In this document: positions 35,765 through 47,600 of the stretch, one piece after another
Layout of the letters: each line of letters begins with the position of its first letter
How positions within the stretch are numbered: position 1 is the stretch's first letter
From: Triops longicaudatus
Lineage: Eukaryota; Arthropoda; Branchiopoda; Notostraca; Triopsidae
DNA length: 64,000 nucleotides
Direction: 5' to 3'
NCBI GenBank assembly: GCA_022885665.1
Contig: JAGQDJ010000629.1
Coordinates: forward strand, 1-64,000
Notes under the pieces: model-generated
Database searches by the model: none
The model's input: only the letters and a program-made list of their open reading frames with translations
Told to the model about the DNA's origin: nothing
Program-made: the position numbers and the translations under genes

Positions 35765-36118
35765 TTGGCACAGGTTCGTGGGCGTTGCTCTGCTATAGTG
35801 TTGGATGGCGAGCTTCTCTACGAAAGCGACAACAAATCCTGTGAAATAAGTGTCACAGAACACCCTCTTTCCTCGCCTATATTATTGTTTTGTGTAAGTG
35901 TTTCCAACACTTCAAACCGTGTCGCAGTGAAATTACAATCAAGGAAAATAATAGTGTTCATCCGCGTTTTGGATGGGAGTGCTGGTTTGGTTGTATGCCT
36001 TTATATAGTAATCCTTCAAAGCGTCCGCCTTTTACCTCGTTTTCTATGCTCAACACTCGACGTCGGCCTTGATTGAAATCGGTGTGGTGCTCTGAACCTT
36101 AAAAATTCTGTACCCACA

Positions 36119-36926
36119 ATGATTGGGAGCGATGGATACTTGTTGGGCGAGGGTTCGTGGGAATTGCGAATTTTGGTCACCAATTTGCAAACTGAAAAGA
36201 CGTTACGCGTCAAAGGCGATCTGCATATTGGCGGTGTAATGCTCAGACTTGTTGAAGACTTAGGTAAGTATTCGATACCCAGTTTAACATTGAGGAATTT
36301 GAAGTTTTTTTTTTATAAACTAATGCCCTCGATATCTCTCAGATATTGCCATTGATTGGTCCGATCACGCCATATGGTGGCCCGCTCGAAATACCTGGCT
36401 TTCTCGCACAAGATCCACCTTGGATCAGTACGGTGTTACAGCAGATGCTTTGCTTTATTTCACACCTATGCACAAAACCCTTCGCGTCCAGTTGCCTGAT
36501 CTAAGATACATCGACTGCCGCGTCGACTTTTCCGTCAAAACTTTCAATGCTGTCGTCAATCTTTGCAAAGAACTGGGTAAATAAATAAAATCGTCTTGCT
36601 ATAATAGTTGCCGCTGAAGAAGTACTGGCCTTTCTAACTTTTGGCATTGTTTTCTACCTCGAAGGAATCCGTCACCCAGAGGAGCTTTCTTTCGCCAAAC
36701 CTATCGAACACGACGATTTACGACACAATTACCGAGCGAAAGAAACGCCGAAGAAAAAGTCTTCAGCCGGACAAAACTCGTTAGACAGCAACAGTTTCAT
36801 CAGCCAGCACAATAATTCAATGAATTTGTCCAATAACAGCTTGGATGCCAGCATGGGCAACAACGCAGTATCCCCTTCTAGGAGTCCTGCACATGGCAGA
36901 AGTGGAATCAGCTCTCCTGTAAGTTA

Positions 36927-36969
<43 letters not shown>

Positions 36970-39395
36970 TGTGCGAGAGGTGAAAACATTTCTGTTTAGA
37001 TGGGAACTTTGCGAAAAAACTCCCCCATGAGTCCGGGGAGCAACAACGTAACTTTGGATAATTCCATCACGGGCAATGGCAGTTTATTACCCCCAGATAT
37101 TCTAAACAATCTTGCGCTAAGTCCTTGCACGCCTTCACCCGAAGCCAGATCCCGCCTTGTACGCCCGAAAAGCCTCGTAGAAAGGGCGCGGTTGAACGTG
37201 GCGTAAGTTTTCATTCCACCTCAAAAATTTTAGCTTAAAATTATGTTTTTAATAATCTTCAGTATTTAAGTTCCATTTAATTAAGCCGTCTGAAAGTTTA
37301 GCAAGCCTACTTACGTTCTGCGTATAGTAAATGTAAACTTTTTTGAATAATTTGCTAAAATTTTTACATTTCCAACTTTGGAAAACAGCTACTTTCACTT
37401 TCTTGTTTGAATCTTGTTTAAGTATTTAAATTCACTTCTCTGTATTTTTTTCTCAATTTTTTCGCGTTTTAATTTTATTTTTGTGTATTTTTTTTTAAAT
37501 AATCATGCAATTTGTGTGTGTTTTGTGAACTGTATTGTATTATTTATTCATTACTCAATTTGATCTTGCTGTGGTAGGTGGCTGGATTCCTCTTTGTCTA
37601 TCATGGAACAGGGAGTGAATGAGTTTTCCGTTCTTTTGCTGCGTTTCAAGTTTTACTCGTTTTACGATCTGAACCCCAAATATGACGCAGTTCGTATTAA
37701 TCAAATTTATGAGCAAGCCAAGTGGCAGTTACTGAATGAAGAAATTGACTGCACAGAGGAAGAAATGTTGATGTTTGCTGCATTGCAAGTAAGCAAGAAG
37801 GAAATTAGTGACAAGAATTTGCTATTAAGCGCTTTAATTTATGTAGTTGCAAGTGAATGTGCAAAGCAGTTTACCTCAACCGTTGGAAACCGAAGAAGCC
37901 GACGATGATATCGACGCTGCCTTAAACGATTTGCAAGTAACGTTGGAAGGTACCCAAATATCGGACACGTTGCGTGATATTACGCAAGTACCTGAACTAT
38001 CGGGATATCTTCGTTTTATGAAGTAAGATAATTTTTTTAGACATTCCTATAACTTTTGACCTATTTGTTTGTTATAATTAATCCACATTCCACATTTTCC
38101 ACATCTTAACTTCGTTTGTTCGACAGAAAGGTAACTAATGTTCAACTTTATTTTCAGGCCTAAACGGTTTACCTTGAAGGCTTTTAAAAGCTATTGGTTC
38201 GTGTGCAAAGATTTAACTTTGAGTCTCTACAAAAGTAAAGAAGATTGTCCTTCAGCGGAACCTGCGCACCATATCTCATTACGAGGGTGTGAAGTAACAC
38301 CGGATGTCAACTTGTCTCAGGATCGTTACGGCATCCGCCTGGAAGTGCCTGGCCCCGATGGGATGACGGAAATGTGGATTCGTTGCGATTCTGTAAAATA
38401 TCCATTCTTGCTAATGCATAAACCAAAGACTGGTCAGTTTTTAACTTGGCAATATTTGTACAGGAAAACCAATATGCGAGATGGATGGCCGCCTGTCGTT
38501 TGGCTTCTAAAGGAAAAACCATGGCTGATGCAAGCTACGAAGCTGAAGTGAAATCTATTTTGGCATTCTTGGCTATGCAACGTCCAGCTGCAGGAGTTAC
38601 GACTGCTTCGCCTACTGCAATGGATATTAACGCAGAGGATTACGTCGCACCCCGGTTCTGGAAAAAATGGAAGAGCAAGGTTAGATATCACTGGCTTTTT
38701 TTAGCGAGAAAAGAAGAACGAATGGCCATTAAATGACGTGGCTATCAAGCACTTACCCTGAATCCAAAATGAGCAATTTTCTAAAAAAGCTTTATTTTTC
38801 TAATTAGTTGGGCACACGGATTCTGGAAGCCCATGCGAACGTCAAAGACCTTGCATTAACTCAAGCCAAGATGAATTATATAAAGGCGTGGCAATCCTTG
38901 CCTGATTACGGCATTTCTTTGTTCGTGGTCAAATTTATGGGTCAGAAGAAGGAAGAATTGCTAGGAGTGGCCTTTAACCGTCTCATGCGGATGGATCTGT
39001 CTACCGGCGATCATTTGAAAACGTGGCGCTTTAATACTATGAAGGTAAATTTTCTAACAGCCTGCTGAAAGTTCTAATTTTTGTTGAACGTCGTGTTCCG
39101 TGGCACTATTTCATTTTCCATTAGTTTTTAATGTTCATTGCTAATATTATCGAGAAGAGTGCTACAGAGTTTAACGAAACTACTTGTATTTTAGGCATGG
39201 AATGTGAATTGGGAAGTTCGACACATGATGGTCCAGTTCGAAGAAGAGAACGTAATTTTCTCGTGCTTGTCAGCGGATTGTAAAGTGGTTCACGAATTTA
39301 TTGGTGGATACATTTTCCTCTCCATGCGCTCCAAAGAAGCCAACCAGAGTTTAAACGAAGAATTATTTCACAAACTCACTGGCGGATGGTCGTAA
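36119..39395 (+). CDS. FERMT: Kindlin (fermitin family integrin activator)
   Basis: Ten exons: 36119-36263, 36343-36576, 36665-36918, 37000-37202, 37578-37788, 37847-38022, 38158-38392, 38464-38679, 38808-39044 and 39195-39395. Phases agree and the product is 703 residues (human kindlin-2 is 680). Kindlins bind integrin beta tails with talin and link adhesions to actin. F0 begins GSWELRILVTNLQTEKTLRV and HIGGVMLRLVEDL. F1 has a Ser/Asn-rich insert (exons 3-4). F2 starts WLDSSLSIMEQGVNEF with LNPKYDAVRINQIYEQAKW. The PH domain (KPKRFTLKAFKSYW to CRLASKGKTMAD) interrupts F2. F3 has GTRILEAHANV, AWQSLPDYGISLFV and CKVVHEFIGGYIFLS. The integrin-contact QW motif of F3 reads AW here (Ala638-Trp639). 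The start ATG fits the family N-terminus. It is the single kindlin in view, so no vertebrate number is given. Confidence 0.96.
36931..36967. repeat. Poly(T) tract in kindlin intron 3
   Basis: An almost pure run of T fills about 35 bp of the short intron between kindlin exons 3 and 4, directly upstream of the CTGTTTAG acceptor. Confidence 0.85.
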
Positions 39396-39830
39396 AGCCT
39401 CTTTCAATTGCATTTACAGAAGCCTGAGAGTAGCACAAATGGGAAGAAAACTTAACAAAATATCTGAAATTTCATTACTGAACTTGCCAAACGTCATATT
39501 AACCGTATTTTTCGTCACGCACTGCTTCCAGTGTAATACCCCCCCCCCCCCCAAGAGTGCCTTTTTGCCCAAGACAATGTAGACAAATAACGCTTAACAT
39601 GTAGACACGCCATATGCCGTGTGAAATGTTAACGTTTTTGGCTTTCAACCTCTTCCCTTTCTTAATAGTTGCTAATGTCCTTCGCCTTCAGAAGTACGAA
39701 AACAAATTATTTTAACTGACGATGACTTTTTTAGGTGTTAACGAGTCAAAACATATTAAACAAAAACTTGTTATGCTTATATCTTACGTTGACAGGTGAA
39801 GACCTTAACTGCTTATTGTAGTCCAAGAGA

Positions 39831-39836
39831 AATAAA
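39831..39836 (+). other. Poly(A) signal of kindlin
   Basis: AATAAA lies 436 bp after the kindlin stop codon and only 25 bp from an AATAAA on the opposite strand (39866-39861). Confidence 0.5.
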
Positions 39837-39977
39837 ATAATAGCGTGGAGAAGTTTGGCATTTATTTAAACTTAATTAAGATTCTCATCAACATTTACTT
39901 ATAAACATTATAAAGCTATATCTCGATAACATTGATTCTTTAGATTTTTCGAACATGTACTAGCATATTAATACTTT

Positions 39978-39983
39978 TTTATT
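39978..39983 (-). other. Poly(A) signal of the beta-1,3-glycosyltransferase gene
   Basis: TTTATT on the plus strand gives AATAAA on the minus strand, 23 bp after the stop codon. A second minus-strand AATAAA is at 39866-39861. Confidence 0.5.
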
Positions 39984-40005
39984 TGACACTGGAGGATTAT
40001 CACAA

Positions 40006-41115
40006 CTAACTCAGAAGCCGAATTTCTGCTTTGCCTCTGTCACGCATTAAACGATCGTGTACAAACGGGGTAGCGCAGATTCGATTATCTGGTAAACTTG
40101 GGGAGCAATTAGCTTTAAAACACGTATAAGAATGCTGTAGAAATTCCCGTAACAAGTCCGGATCTTTATTAACCGGCCCAACTAGGAACTTGCATGTATG
40201 CCACGGGTCTTTGATACAACATTTAAGATTCTCTTCATGGACCGTAAACCATTCTTTGTAGGATAGTAGAGACACATTTAATTTATCTCGTAGTAATCCT
40301 GTTACGTAAACGTCATCAATCCAGAGACAATCTTTCTGACTCGCAGCTTGAGTTATCGCCTCTGCGGTGGCCACGTTGGTGAGGTACATCCAACCGGATA
40401 AAAAAGGCGGGAAACGGTTCTGATGATATTCTTCCAGCTTGAGGTACCATTTGCTGGTAGGATTGCGTTGGACAGTCAACTCGCTGCCAGAAAACGCGAA
40501 CCCCGCCATAAATTGCTTCTGTTGAAACAATTCTTGTGTGAACTTCAGATGCTTCATCAGATGGAATAGATCCACAGCGATATCGTCATCCATTTTGAGA
40601 ACGTAATGCGTTTGGGGACAATATTTGGTCACCCAATGTAGACCCATTAGGTGCTTATAGGTGAGATTTCGGTATGCATCCATGAAATCGCCTTGTAAGA
40701 TGTCCCGATACGTTAGGATTTCAGTATTAAGTAAGGCTTGTACTTTGGAGGTCGCAGGTTTGGCTAATAAGAAGAGTCGTCGTCCACCGATTTCAGCAAG
40801 TTGCTTTGTATTCAAGCCATGACGCATAGCATCACGTAAGCGACGGTTCTGTGGATGTGACGAAACGAGGATGAGGACGTTGATGTCAGCGCGTGAGGGC
40901 GAATTCGTTTCACAAACGTCATTGTTACTCATGTAATGAAGATGATGATCAGCGACGAAAATGTTTGAAGGATACCATTCATTTTGGGAATACAGTTGTG
41001 GTTGGTGGCACTGAGGTCCACAGTCCTCAGCATCGTCACGTAGCACAAATAACACGTAACACATTCCCAGGGTAACTATGCCGGAAAGTAAATAATAGCT
41101 TTTAAGTTTGGGCAT
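40006..41115 (-). CDS. Beta-1,3-galactosyl/GlcNAc transferase (GT31), single exon
   Basis: An uninterrupted 369-residue frame encodes a type II Golgi membrane protein: a short cytosolic tail, a membrane anchor (YYLLSGIVTLGMCYVLFVL, residues 7-25), a stem, then a GT31 catalytic domain. Family landmarks are the LILVSSHPQNRRLRDAMR start, YRNLTYKHLMGLHWVTKYC, the metal-binding motif in YVLKMDDDIAVDL, FPPFLSGWMYLTN, and WIDDVYVTGLL (the EDVYVG-type motif). A Cys-rich C-terminal region (LKCCIKDPWHTCKF) extends past the catalytic core. GT31 enzymes transfer Gal, GlcNAc or GalNAc in beta-1,3 linkage onto glycoproteins or glycolipids; the sequence does not show which. Lack of introns in a region of intron-rich genes is common for this family. 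The gene is tail-to-tail with kindlin. Confidence 0.92.
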   Translation of the reverse strand: MPKLKSYYLLSGIVTLGMCYVLFVLRDDAEDCGPQCHQPQLYSQNEWYPSNIFVADHHLHYMSNNDVCETNSPSRADINVLILVSSHPQNRRLRDAMRHGLNTKQLAEIGGRRLFLLAKPATSKVQALLNTEILTYRDILQGDFMDAYRNLTYKHLMGLHWVTKYCPQTHYVLKMDDDIAVDLFHLMKHLKFTQELFQQKQFMAGFAFSGSELTVQRNPTSKWYLKLEEYHQNRFPPFLSGWMYLTNVATAEAITQAASQKDCLWIDDVYVTGLLRDKLNVSLLSYKEWFTVHEENLKCCIKDPWHTCKFLVGPVNKDPDLLREFLQHSYTCFKANCSPSLPDNRICATPFVHDRLMRDRGKAEIRLLS

Positions 41116-43714
41116 TTCAATATTTGAGTTCGGACAACATAGAAAAACCTGAACTCGAAAGCTTGAAGCGGGACATCACGAGTCATGACGACTTAGGAGA
41201 CCAGACTGAGTTCTTACAAGAGGGAGGAAACCTATACCATGTAAGGGACAGAGGTGGAAACGCTTTGCGCGAGTTTCGGGTTATATGGCCTTATATGGCA
41301 GAATAGGTTAACTAGTTAAAGCATCGAAGGTGCGGATGGTGAAAGGGAGACTGGAGTTTGTCCAAGTGGTTGGTTCTTTTTTATTATTATTTAAAAACAA
41401 ATACAGATATTTTTTGAACTTAAGAGACTATGCTTAATTGTCTACTTTTTTAAGGACTGCCTGAAGCAGTCATGAGTTCTTGAATGGTATGGAGAAAAAT
41501 GTTCACTTACGTCCGTTTCGTCCATTTCGCTAGGTGGGAAAGTGTCTCGCACGTGAAAAGCCTTATAATATTATATGCCGTGCATTATAGAGAGTGTCAC
41601 ATTCACCAATCAATTTTATCGTAATGCGCTTATTGTAGTTAAGCAACAAATAGATGCAAGAGCGTTGCGAAAATATTGTTAGAACGGAAACCTTATCTTG
41701 TGACGCAGATTTTATGTAGACGGAAAAGCTGCCAACCCGTTACTTTATGTTTAGTCTGATCGAGTGTATACGATGGTGCGACTGACCCACATTTACTTTC
41801 ATAATGCAGTGATCGTTTCTTACCATCAAGCTTATTCTGCCTCTCTCTTCCGCTGTACAAATAAATTATTTATGGCGTGCAGAAAACTACAATAAATAAA
41901 TAAAGTTGTTCAGTGACTTCAAAGTCTACTCTAAACGGAATGTCACTAGGTTATGGCAATTCATAGAGGGGGGGCATGTACCCCGCAGACCCACGGCTGT
42001 ATGTGACGGTGGAACCAAATGGGCTTCAGGCGAAGAAGTCACTGCAAGTTAACCGAACGTCATAGTCTCTAATGGGAGACTTTGCGTGGGCGAACTTGAA
42101 AGTTGCATGATAATAAAGTCCTCTCAAGTAAAGTAGTAGGAGCGTAATAAGACTTGAAATTTTAAGCATCAATTTACTATTAATTATCTTCGGTTGAAGG
42201 TTTAAGGCCACAATGGGCTTGATGGTTAAGGGCTAAATGCAGCGGGACCTCTTGCAGACGATTTTGCAAACGTAGCTAAATAATAATATATATAAAAAAA
42301 CTTTTTCAGGAGTAAAATTTCTTTTCTACTTATAAGTGTGGTGTCATCGAGCATTTTCTGGAAATTTGCACGGTAAATTCTTAAAACTAAGATTTGTAAT
42401 GTTTTTTAATACAGCAATTGCCCATTCTTTCGACCACAATATTTTTTTCGTGATTCAAGTGCAATTATTATAAAAAATGGTTTGCAATTTTCACTCGTCC
42501 TAAATTCTTTTCGACTTGAATTCGATTTTGAGAGCAATAACTCCAAAAAGGTTCACCCAACTTCCACAAATTCTATGCTGCTAACTATTCTGAATACCGT
42601 ATATAAAATATTGCAATGGTCATAATAATTTCACACGAAGCATGACTTTGGGAACAAAGCACACTCGGTAAATTGCCTACTATGATCACATTCTCATTTG
42701 AGGGTTAAAACTCATTAGATGTGAGTTTCTAAACAGAGTAAATTACGCAACAAAATCAAATTATGTATATACTGTAATTATTGCTCATAATAACTCAATA
42801 AAGCCGTTACTTTTCTGCTGAGATCAAGCATGAGGTTTGCTCGTTGCCGTCTCGCTTCAAAACATGCATTAAGTAGAAAATTGTACTTATATTTAACATT
42901 AAAAAGCTCAAGGCCAATGAGTCGATATCGATAACAATTACTGCGTATTTCTTAAAATTAATTCTTCTCCTATAGCATCATCTAGAGGAGGGACGGACTG
43001 TTGACACGTCGGACAAACCGTACAAAAATTAAAACTAATGAACTACAAAGTGTTGGAACTGAAAAATCAAACACTTCGTCGGTATAAAAAGTACAAACGG
43101 TGAAAGATCTGTCGAAAAAGAACACAGCGTACACACAAGAAAATAAAACTGAGTTTGTGGCAGTTCTTTGTAAGAAGTGGGTCATATTAATGTCGTTGTA
43201 CTCCTCAGCGTATCTACGGAAAAATCAAGCAAAAATACTTTTTGCGTAGAGGATAAGTTGGAGGATTGCCTCAACAAAGATGAGTACCAAATTCGCTATG
43301 CTAATTTTGTATGAGGTTGTAGAACTCCAAAAGTGATGATCTAGTACGCCTTAGACTGAGCCATTTTTCCCACAAGGAGGAACCTACTTGGCAATACTGC
43401 TCCCTGCCTACAATTCAAAGTGCCTACTACTTGACCGCCCCCACAGACCCAAACATACCATATGAAAATGGCCGACTCCCCTGCAACGCTGCCTTTTTTT
43501 GTTTTCATGAAGCATTAGGTCAGACTCATCCATCTTTTTACACAAGTCAGTGCTAGAAAGTGTCCATTATCCACATGGAGTATAACTGTAGGTTTTCATT
43601 AAGATATTTAACTTCATAATGCATTTTTTACATAAGAGATCAGTCGACTAGTTTTGCTGTAGCAAAACACGGCCATTTTTACCGCTCCCTAATGCAAATT
43701 GAGTACCTGACATT
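41116..43714. other. Intergenic stretch, no gene seen
   Basis: This lies upstream of the glycosyltransferase gene (which reads left). No coding exon or known element is supported. A G-run and the block GGGAGACTTTGCGTGGGCG near 42070 hint at an old repeat but nothing definite. Confidence 0.4.
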
Positions 43715-43974
43715 TCAGTTTGTACAGTAAGAAAAGGCTCTAGTTTTCGTGGTCGTCTGGTCTTGTTTTTTTTTTTGTCCTTTTCGAGCAAAAATACTTC
43801 GTTCGATAGCCAAGATACTAATGCATCGAACGCGTACATCTTTGGGCTGGAATTTTGTCTGCACGGGAAGAGAAAAATCAAAAGCAGAAAAGCGCCGACA
43901 TTGTCCCATCCCTCCTCTAGTACCTGCTGTAGCGTTTCCTTATTTTCGTGCGCCTTTCTTATTTCTACGCGCAT
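43715..43974 (-). CDS. Candidate tiny two-exon gene
   Basis: Exon 1 (43974-43924) starts with ATG and encodes MRVEIRKAHENKETLQQ. A CAG|GTACTA donor follows, then a 65-bp intron with a strong pyrimidine tract (TTTTGATTTTTCTCTTCCCG) and a GTGCAG acceptor. Exon 2 (43858-43715) stays in frame and encodes TKFQPKDVRVRCISILAI and a Lys/Gln-rich tail before TGA, 64 residues in all. The splice signals and intron size match real genes here, but the protein has no recognised family, so this may be chance or part of a larger unseen gene. Confidence 0.25.
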
Positions 43975-44675
43975 CGCACACTTTTGAATAGTAGGCGAGC
44001 AGAAAAGTCTGACTTTGAATCGCTTTGTACCACGTGCAACGATATTATTTTCTCATTCAAGGGAGTTGCACTAATCAGACTTTTACTTATTTTTATTCTT
44101 ACCATACTGTGTCAATTCACTTTTCCGCATTATCTCATCATTTATGGGGCATAGGTACTATTAGAACGTATACTGATTTACAACGGGTACCTCTGTTTAC
44201 ATAGGAAGGAACTTTATCGCATAACCTACTTGCTACTTCTAGTTCAAGGCTTCATCTTTTCTGTTATTTCTCCCCCAGAAAGACACCATCGGGATCTATT
44301 CTGGTGATGTATTACATCGATTTTCATGGGAATCCACGTGGTTGAAAAGCCTCCTTCTAACAGCAGTTCTGTCCCCCTCGAGTTATATCACCCTAATGAC
44401 TTCGAAGTAGCTCTCCATGGATTCGGCGCATTGCTGTCTAAGATTACCACGCAACAGCCACCGCCGACCCAGTTTCGGAGTACCAGGTGTGGTACAAGGG
44501 AAGGCCGGTCGTCTAATTTCTCCTCAGTTACTCCAATGTGGTTCTTTCACGTGGTTCTAAGCATTACTGGAGAAATTTACGTTCCCGTTTTTTCGATATG
44601 TTGCACCGTTACAAGTGACGTATATGCCACAGACGAATTGTGTTGCCGGGCAAAACCAAAGCTTTTTTTCCGAAG

Positions 44676-47600
44676 ATGAAGTGGTTTCAGTGTTGGCACA
44701 TTGTAATCATTTGTCTGTGCATATTGCAGTTATCTGTCGACCGGGCGGAGACTAGGATCATTAGTGGGCTCCAACAATCTGTTCCAGACCACAATAATGA
44801 TGAGGCCCGCACAACTACTACTAGTAGTGTTAGCTACAGGCGATGGAAACGCCAAGAAGCGCAGCTCCATATGGAGCAGCTTGTAATACCGAACATAAGA
44901 CAAACGAAACCTGGGGAACTTCCAGCCTCCGTAGATTCTAACGAGCTTGAAGATTACGGAACATCCCAGACGGGAGAAAAAGTGTTCAACTCATTGTGGT
45001 GGAGCAGTTTATGTGGTAACCAGGACGACGCTGCCGCCGCAGAACCCGTTTTGCCAGAGTTGGATGATCAGAAATTCGAGCTAAGGATTGAGCACGAGGT
45101 TTTTGACACGCGGCTAGGACTCTTGTCCGGCCTCACTTATACAGGTACGGTATTTAAAATTTCCCATTTCAACATTTTAAAAGAATCATTTAAAAGCGAA
45201 AAAATGGATTCAAACAAACCATCCTGGGCATATTGTGCTTAAACAAAATTATGCAAATCAATGTGGAAAATTAGTGATATATGTATTACCCACGGTATTT
45301 AACAAAAATCTTCCTTGTTGTAACTGAATGCCGTTTCTCCAAATACCTCTTTTGCTTTTAACAGGCTGTGAAATAGGAGGAAAACCTGTAGCTTTCAAGT
45401 CCAAAGACTTAGGCAAATTTAGGCAAAAAAGACGTTAGAAATATCGCACAAAGGCGCATCGATTTCAGTAGGTGTAATGTAAAAGATAGGACTAAAAACT
45501 AACGTCATTTTGAATGCGCTGTCTTGTAACTGGAAAGTGTCAAAAGCTAAGAAGTCAGTTTGACTTCATACAATGAATGCTGCAACAATTGAACCAGCTG
45601 AGCGGATGGCTAAAGTGTCACGTTGTTTTTTTTATTCATTTTTTTTTTTAGAGGATTGCTACGATAGTTGTCTAAAAGGTGCACGACAGATGGAAACATG
45701 TAATATCCGGTCGCTCTTAAATCCACGCGCCGTAGTCGTCTCGGCCAACTTTCATCGAATCATAAACTCATATTTTTCGGTTCGAAGGAAAGTTTTAGTA
45801 CAACACGCTTTCTCCATTTTCTTTTCTGCATAAAAAAGCTAGCCCACCAAAAGCTAGCCTTTTCTCCTTGATCTTCTTCCACCTTTTTTCATATGCGAAA
45901 ACTTCTCACAAAAGCCTCTCACAACACTTGGAAAAAGACTTGCAATACGACAGAAAGAACGTAGCTTATAGATGACGAAAAGAAAATGATAACAGTATCA
46001 TGCAGCTTTGCATGTCATTTCTTTCTTCTCCCCAAGAGACACGTAAGACGATTTGTAAGGAAGAGGGGGACAGAGAGAGCTCAAAAAGGTAGGACGGTCT
46101 CAAAGGCAAGTTTTTTTTCTTGACGAGTATTTTGGAGACAAAGTAAGTCAGAAATGAAACAAATGATTGACACACCGAGTTGAAGTTCTGACCGTGGTAA
46201 ATTCTCAAAACATCTATGGAACAAAAATAACAATTATCGAAAATCAATGAGGACTTAACTGATGGTAGTAATAGGCGCCAGGGGTTTAAGATATGAGTAC
46301 GCCCTGTACTTGTTCGTGTACCGTTGTACTGGGTACAGTGTATGCTGTGCACACTTAACGAAAAGGGGAACGTAAATGTCAATCCTGCTAGACCGCTGGC
46401 CGATCTAGGTCGCCTTCACAGAGAAGGCGGAGTTATATGAAAGAATAACCTAGAGCACGCGAATCGAGTTGGACATGTTTGATGGCTAAGAAATATGGAC
46501 CAGCTGAACATTAGGGCAGGTTGGCAAACGTAATTACGTGGATACAGAAGGCTTTTTTGACTCATGACCTCTTAACTGAATGGAACAACGCTAAAGTAAA
46601 AACCTGCAAAGAGGATGACAGTTAAATTGAGTCTATCGACCCTTGATAATAACTTTTATTTTAATAAGCTGTTTGCGAACGTGCACATGATAACATAAAT
46701 GTCAAACAAAAAATGAACCGGTTGGCTCTCTTGCTGCAATAAAAAGGTATCACAGGATTTAAGCATAAATATTTTATGTTTTCCTTCTGTTTGGGCAATT
46801 AGCTGCCATCCATCAAATTCTTTATTACTCGTTGCTTAGTAATTTTTTTTCCTGTTTTGAAACTCGAATGGTCAGAACGCTGACAGTTTGTTTTTTTAGG
46901 ATATAATGTATTAATGAGGTTTATTTGTTTGAATTGTCTCTATTTAGGGAAACCTTTTGCTCTAGACAGGAATCTTGAGCAAAAGATAGTTAATAAGCGC
47001 TCTAATTAACTTGATTCCTCTGTAAAAGGCGAAATGTGTACCCAATCTTTTGCGTAATGTCTTGACTCGTGAGTTCTAATGAGTAAACGTGAAACTTCTC
47101 GTGCTTTCTCTGCTTCGCAAACAAGTCTGGTTGAGAAAGTATCAATTACGGTTTCCTTATAGCGAAAAAACACTCCAACACTAATGAGTATGTTTGCACG
47201 AGGCGATAAAATGGTAGTGTTCGATAACGTGCATACTCTTTTTTTACGATCAGCATATTAGCTTACATTACTATTTACAACGTCATATACATTTGAAAGC
47301 ATTTCAAATATAATATTTTACATTTATCTAGAACAATAACTTCGGGTTAGTGGACACAGATAGGGTTTGTTTAACTCAGTTCACTTGAACGCTTCACCGG
47401 CAAAGCTAATACACAATCTTTCTTTTCGAAAATTAGAGTGTTCGTTTCCTAAACTAACGGTAACGCGTGTAGTAAGGCATGTTTGCGACTTGCATTTAAC
47501 TAAAAACGCACTTGGAACGAGAAAATTACAAACTTTTTTAATTCTGTGCGGAGAAGTCGAAAGACTGTATTAGCGACTTTAAAAGCCACTTTCAGATTGC

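Noticed and set aside
35765..36076. 103-codon frame just upstream of kindlin
   Set aside because: It begins at a non-ATG codon, is in no phase with kindlin exon 1, and the kindlin ATG at 36119 already matches the family N-terminus. At most this is 5'UTR.
44326..44679. 117-codon frame just upstream of the lectin/CUB start
   Set aside because: It is in another frame from the signal-peptide ATG at 44676 and shows no domain. It is probably leader or intergenic sequence.
45573..45833. Possible extra exon with EDCYDSCLKGARQMETC in intron 1 of the lectin/CUB gene
   Set aside because: It has an acceptor-like T-run and fits the phase, but lacks a good donor. Exons 1 and 2 join directly in phase into a smooth GLTYTVQVKG strand, so the frame is most likely chance.
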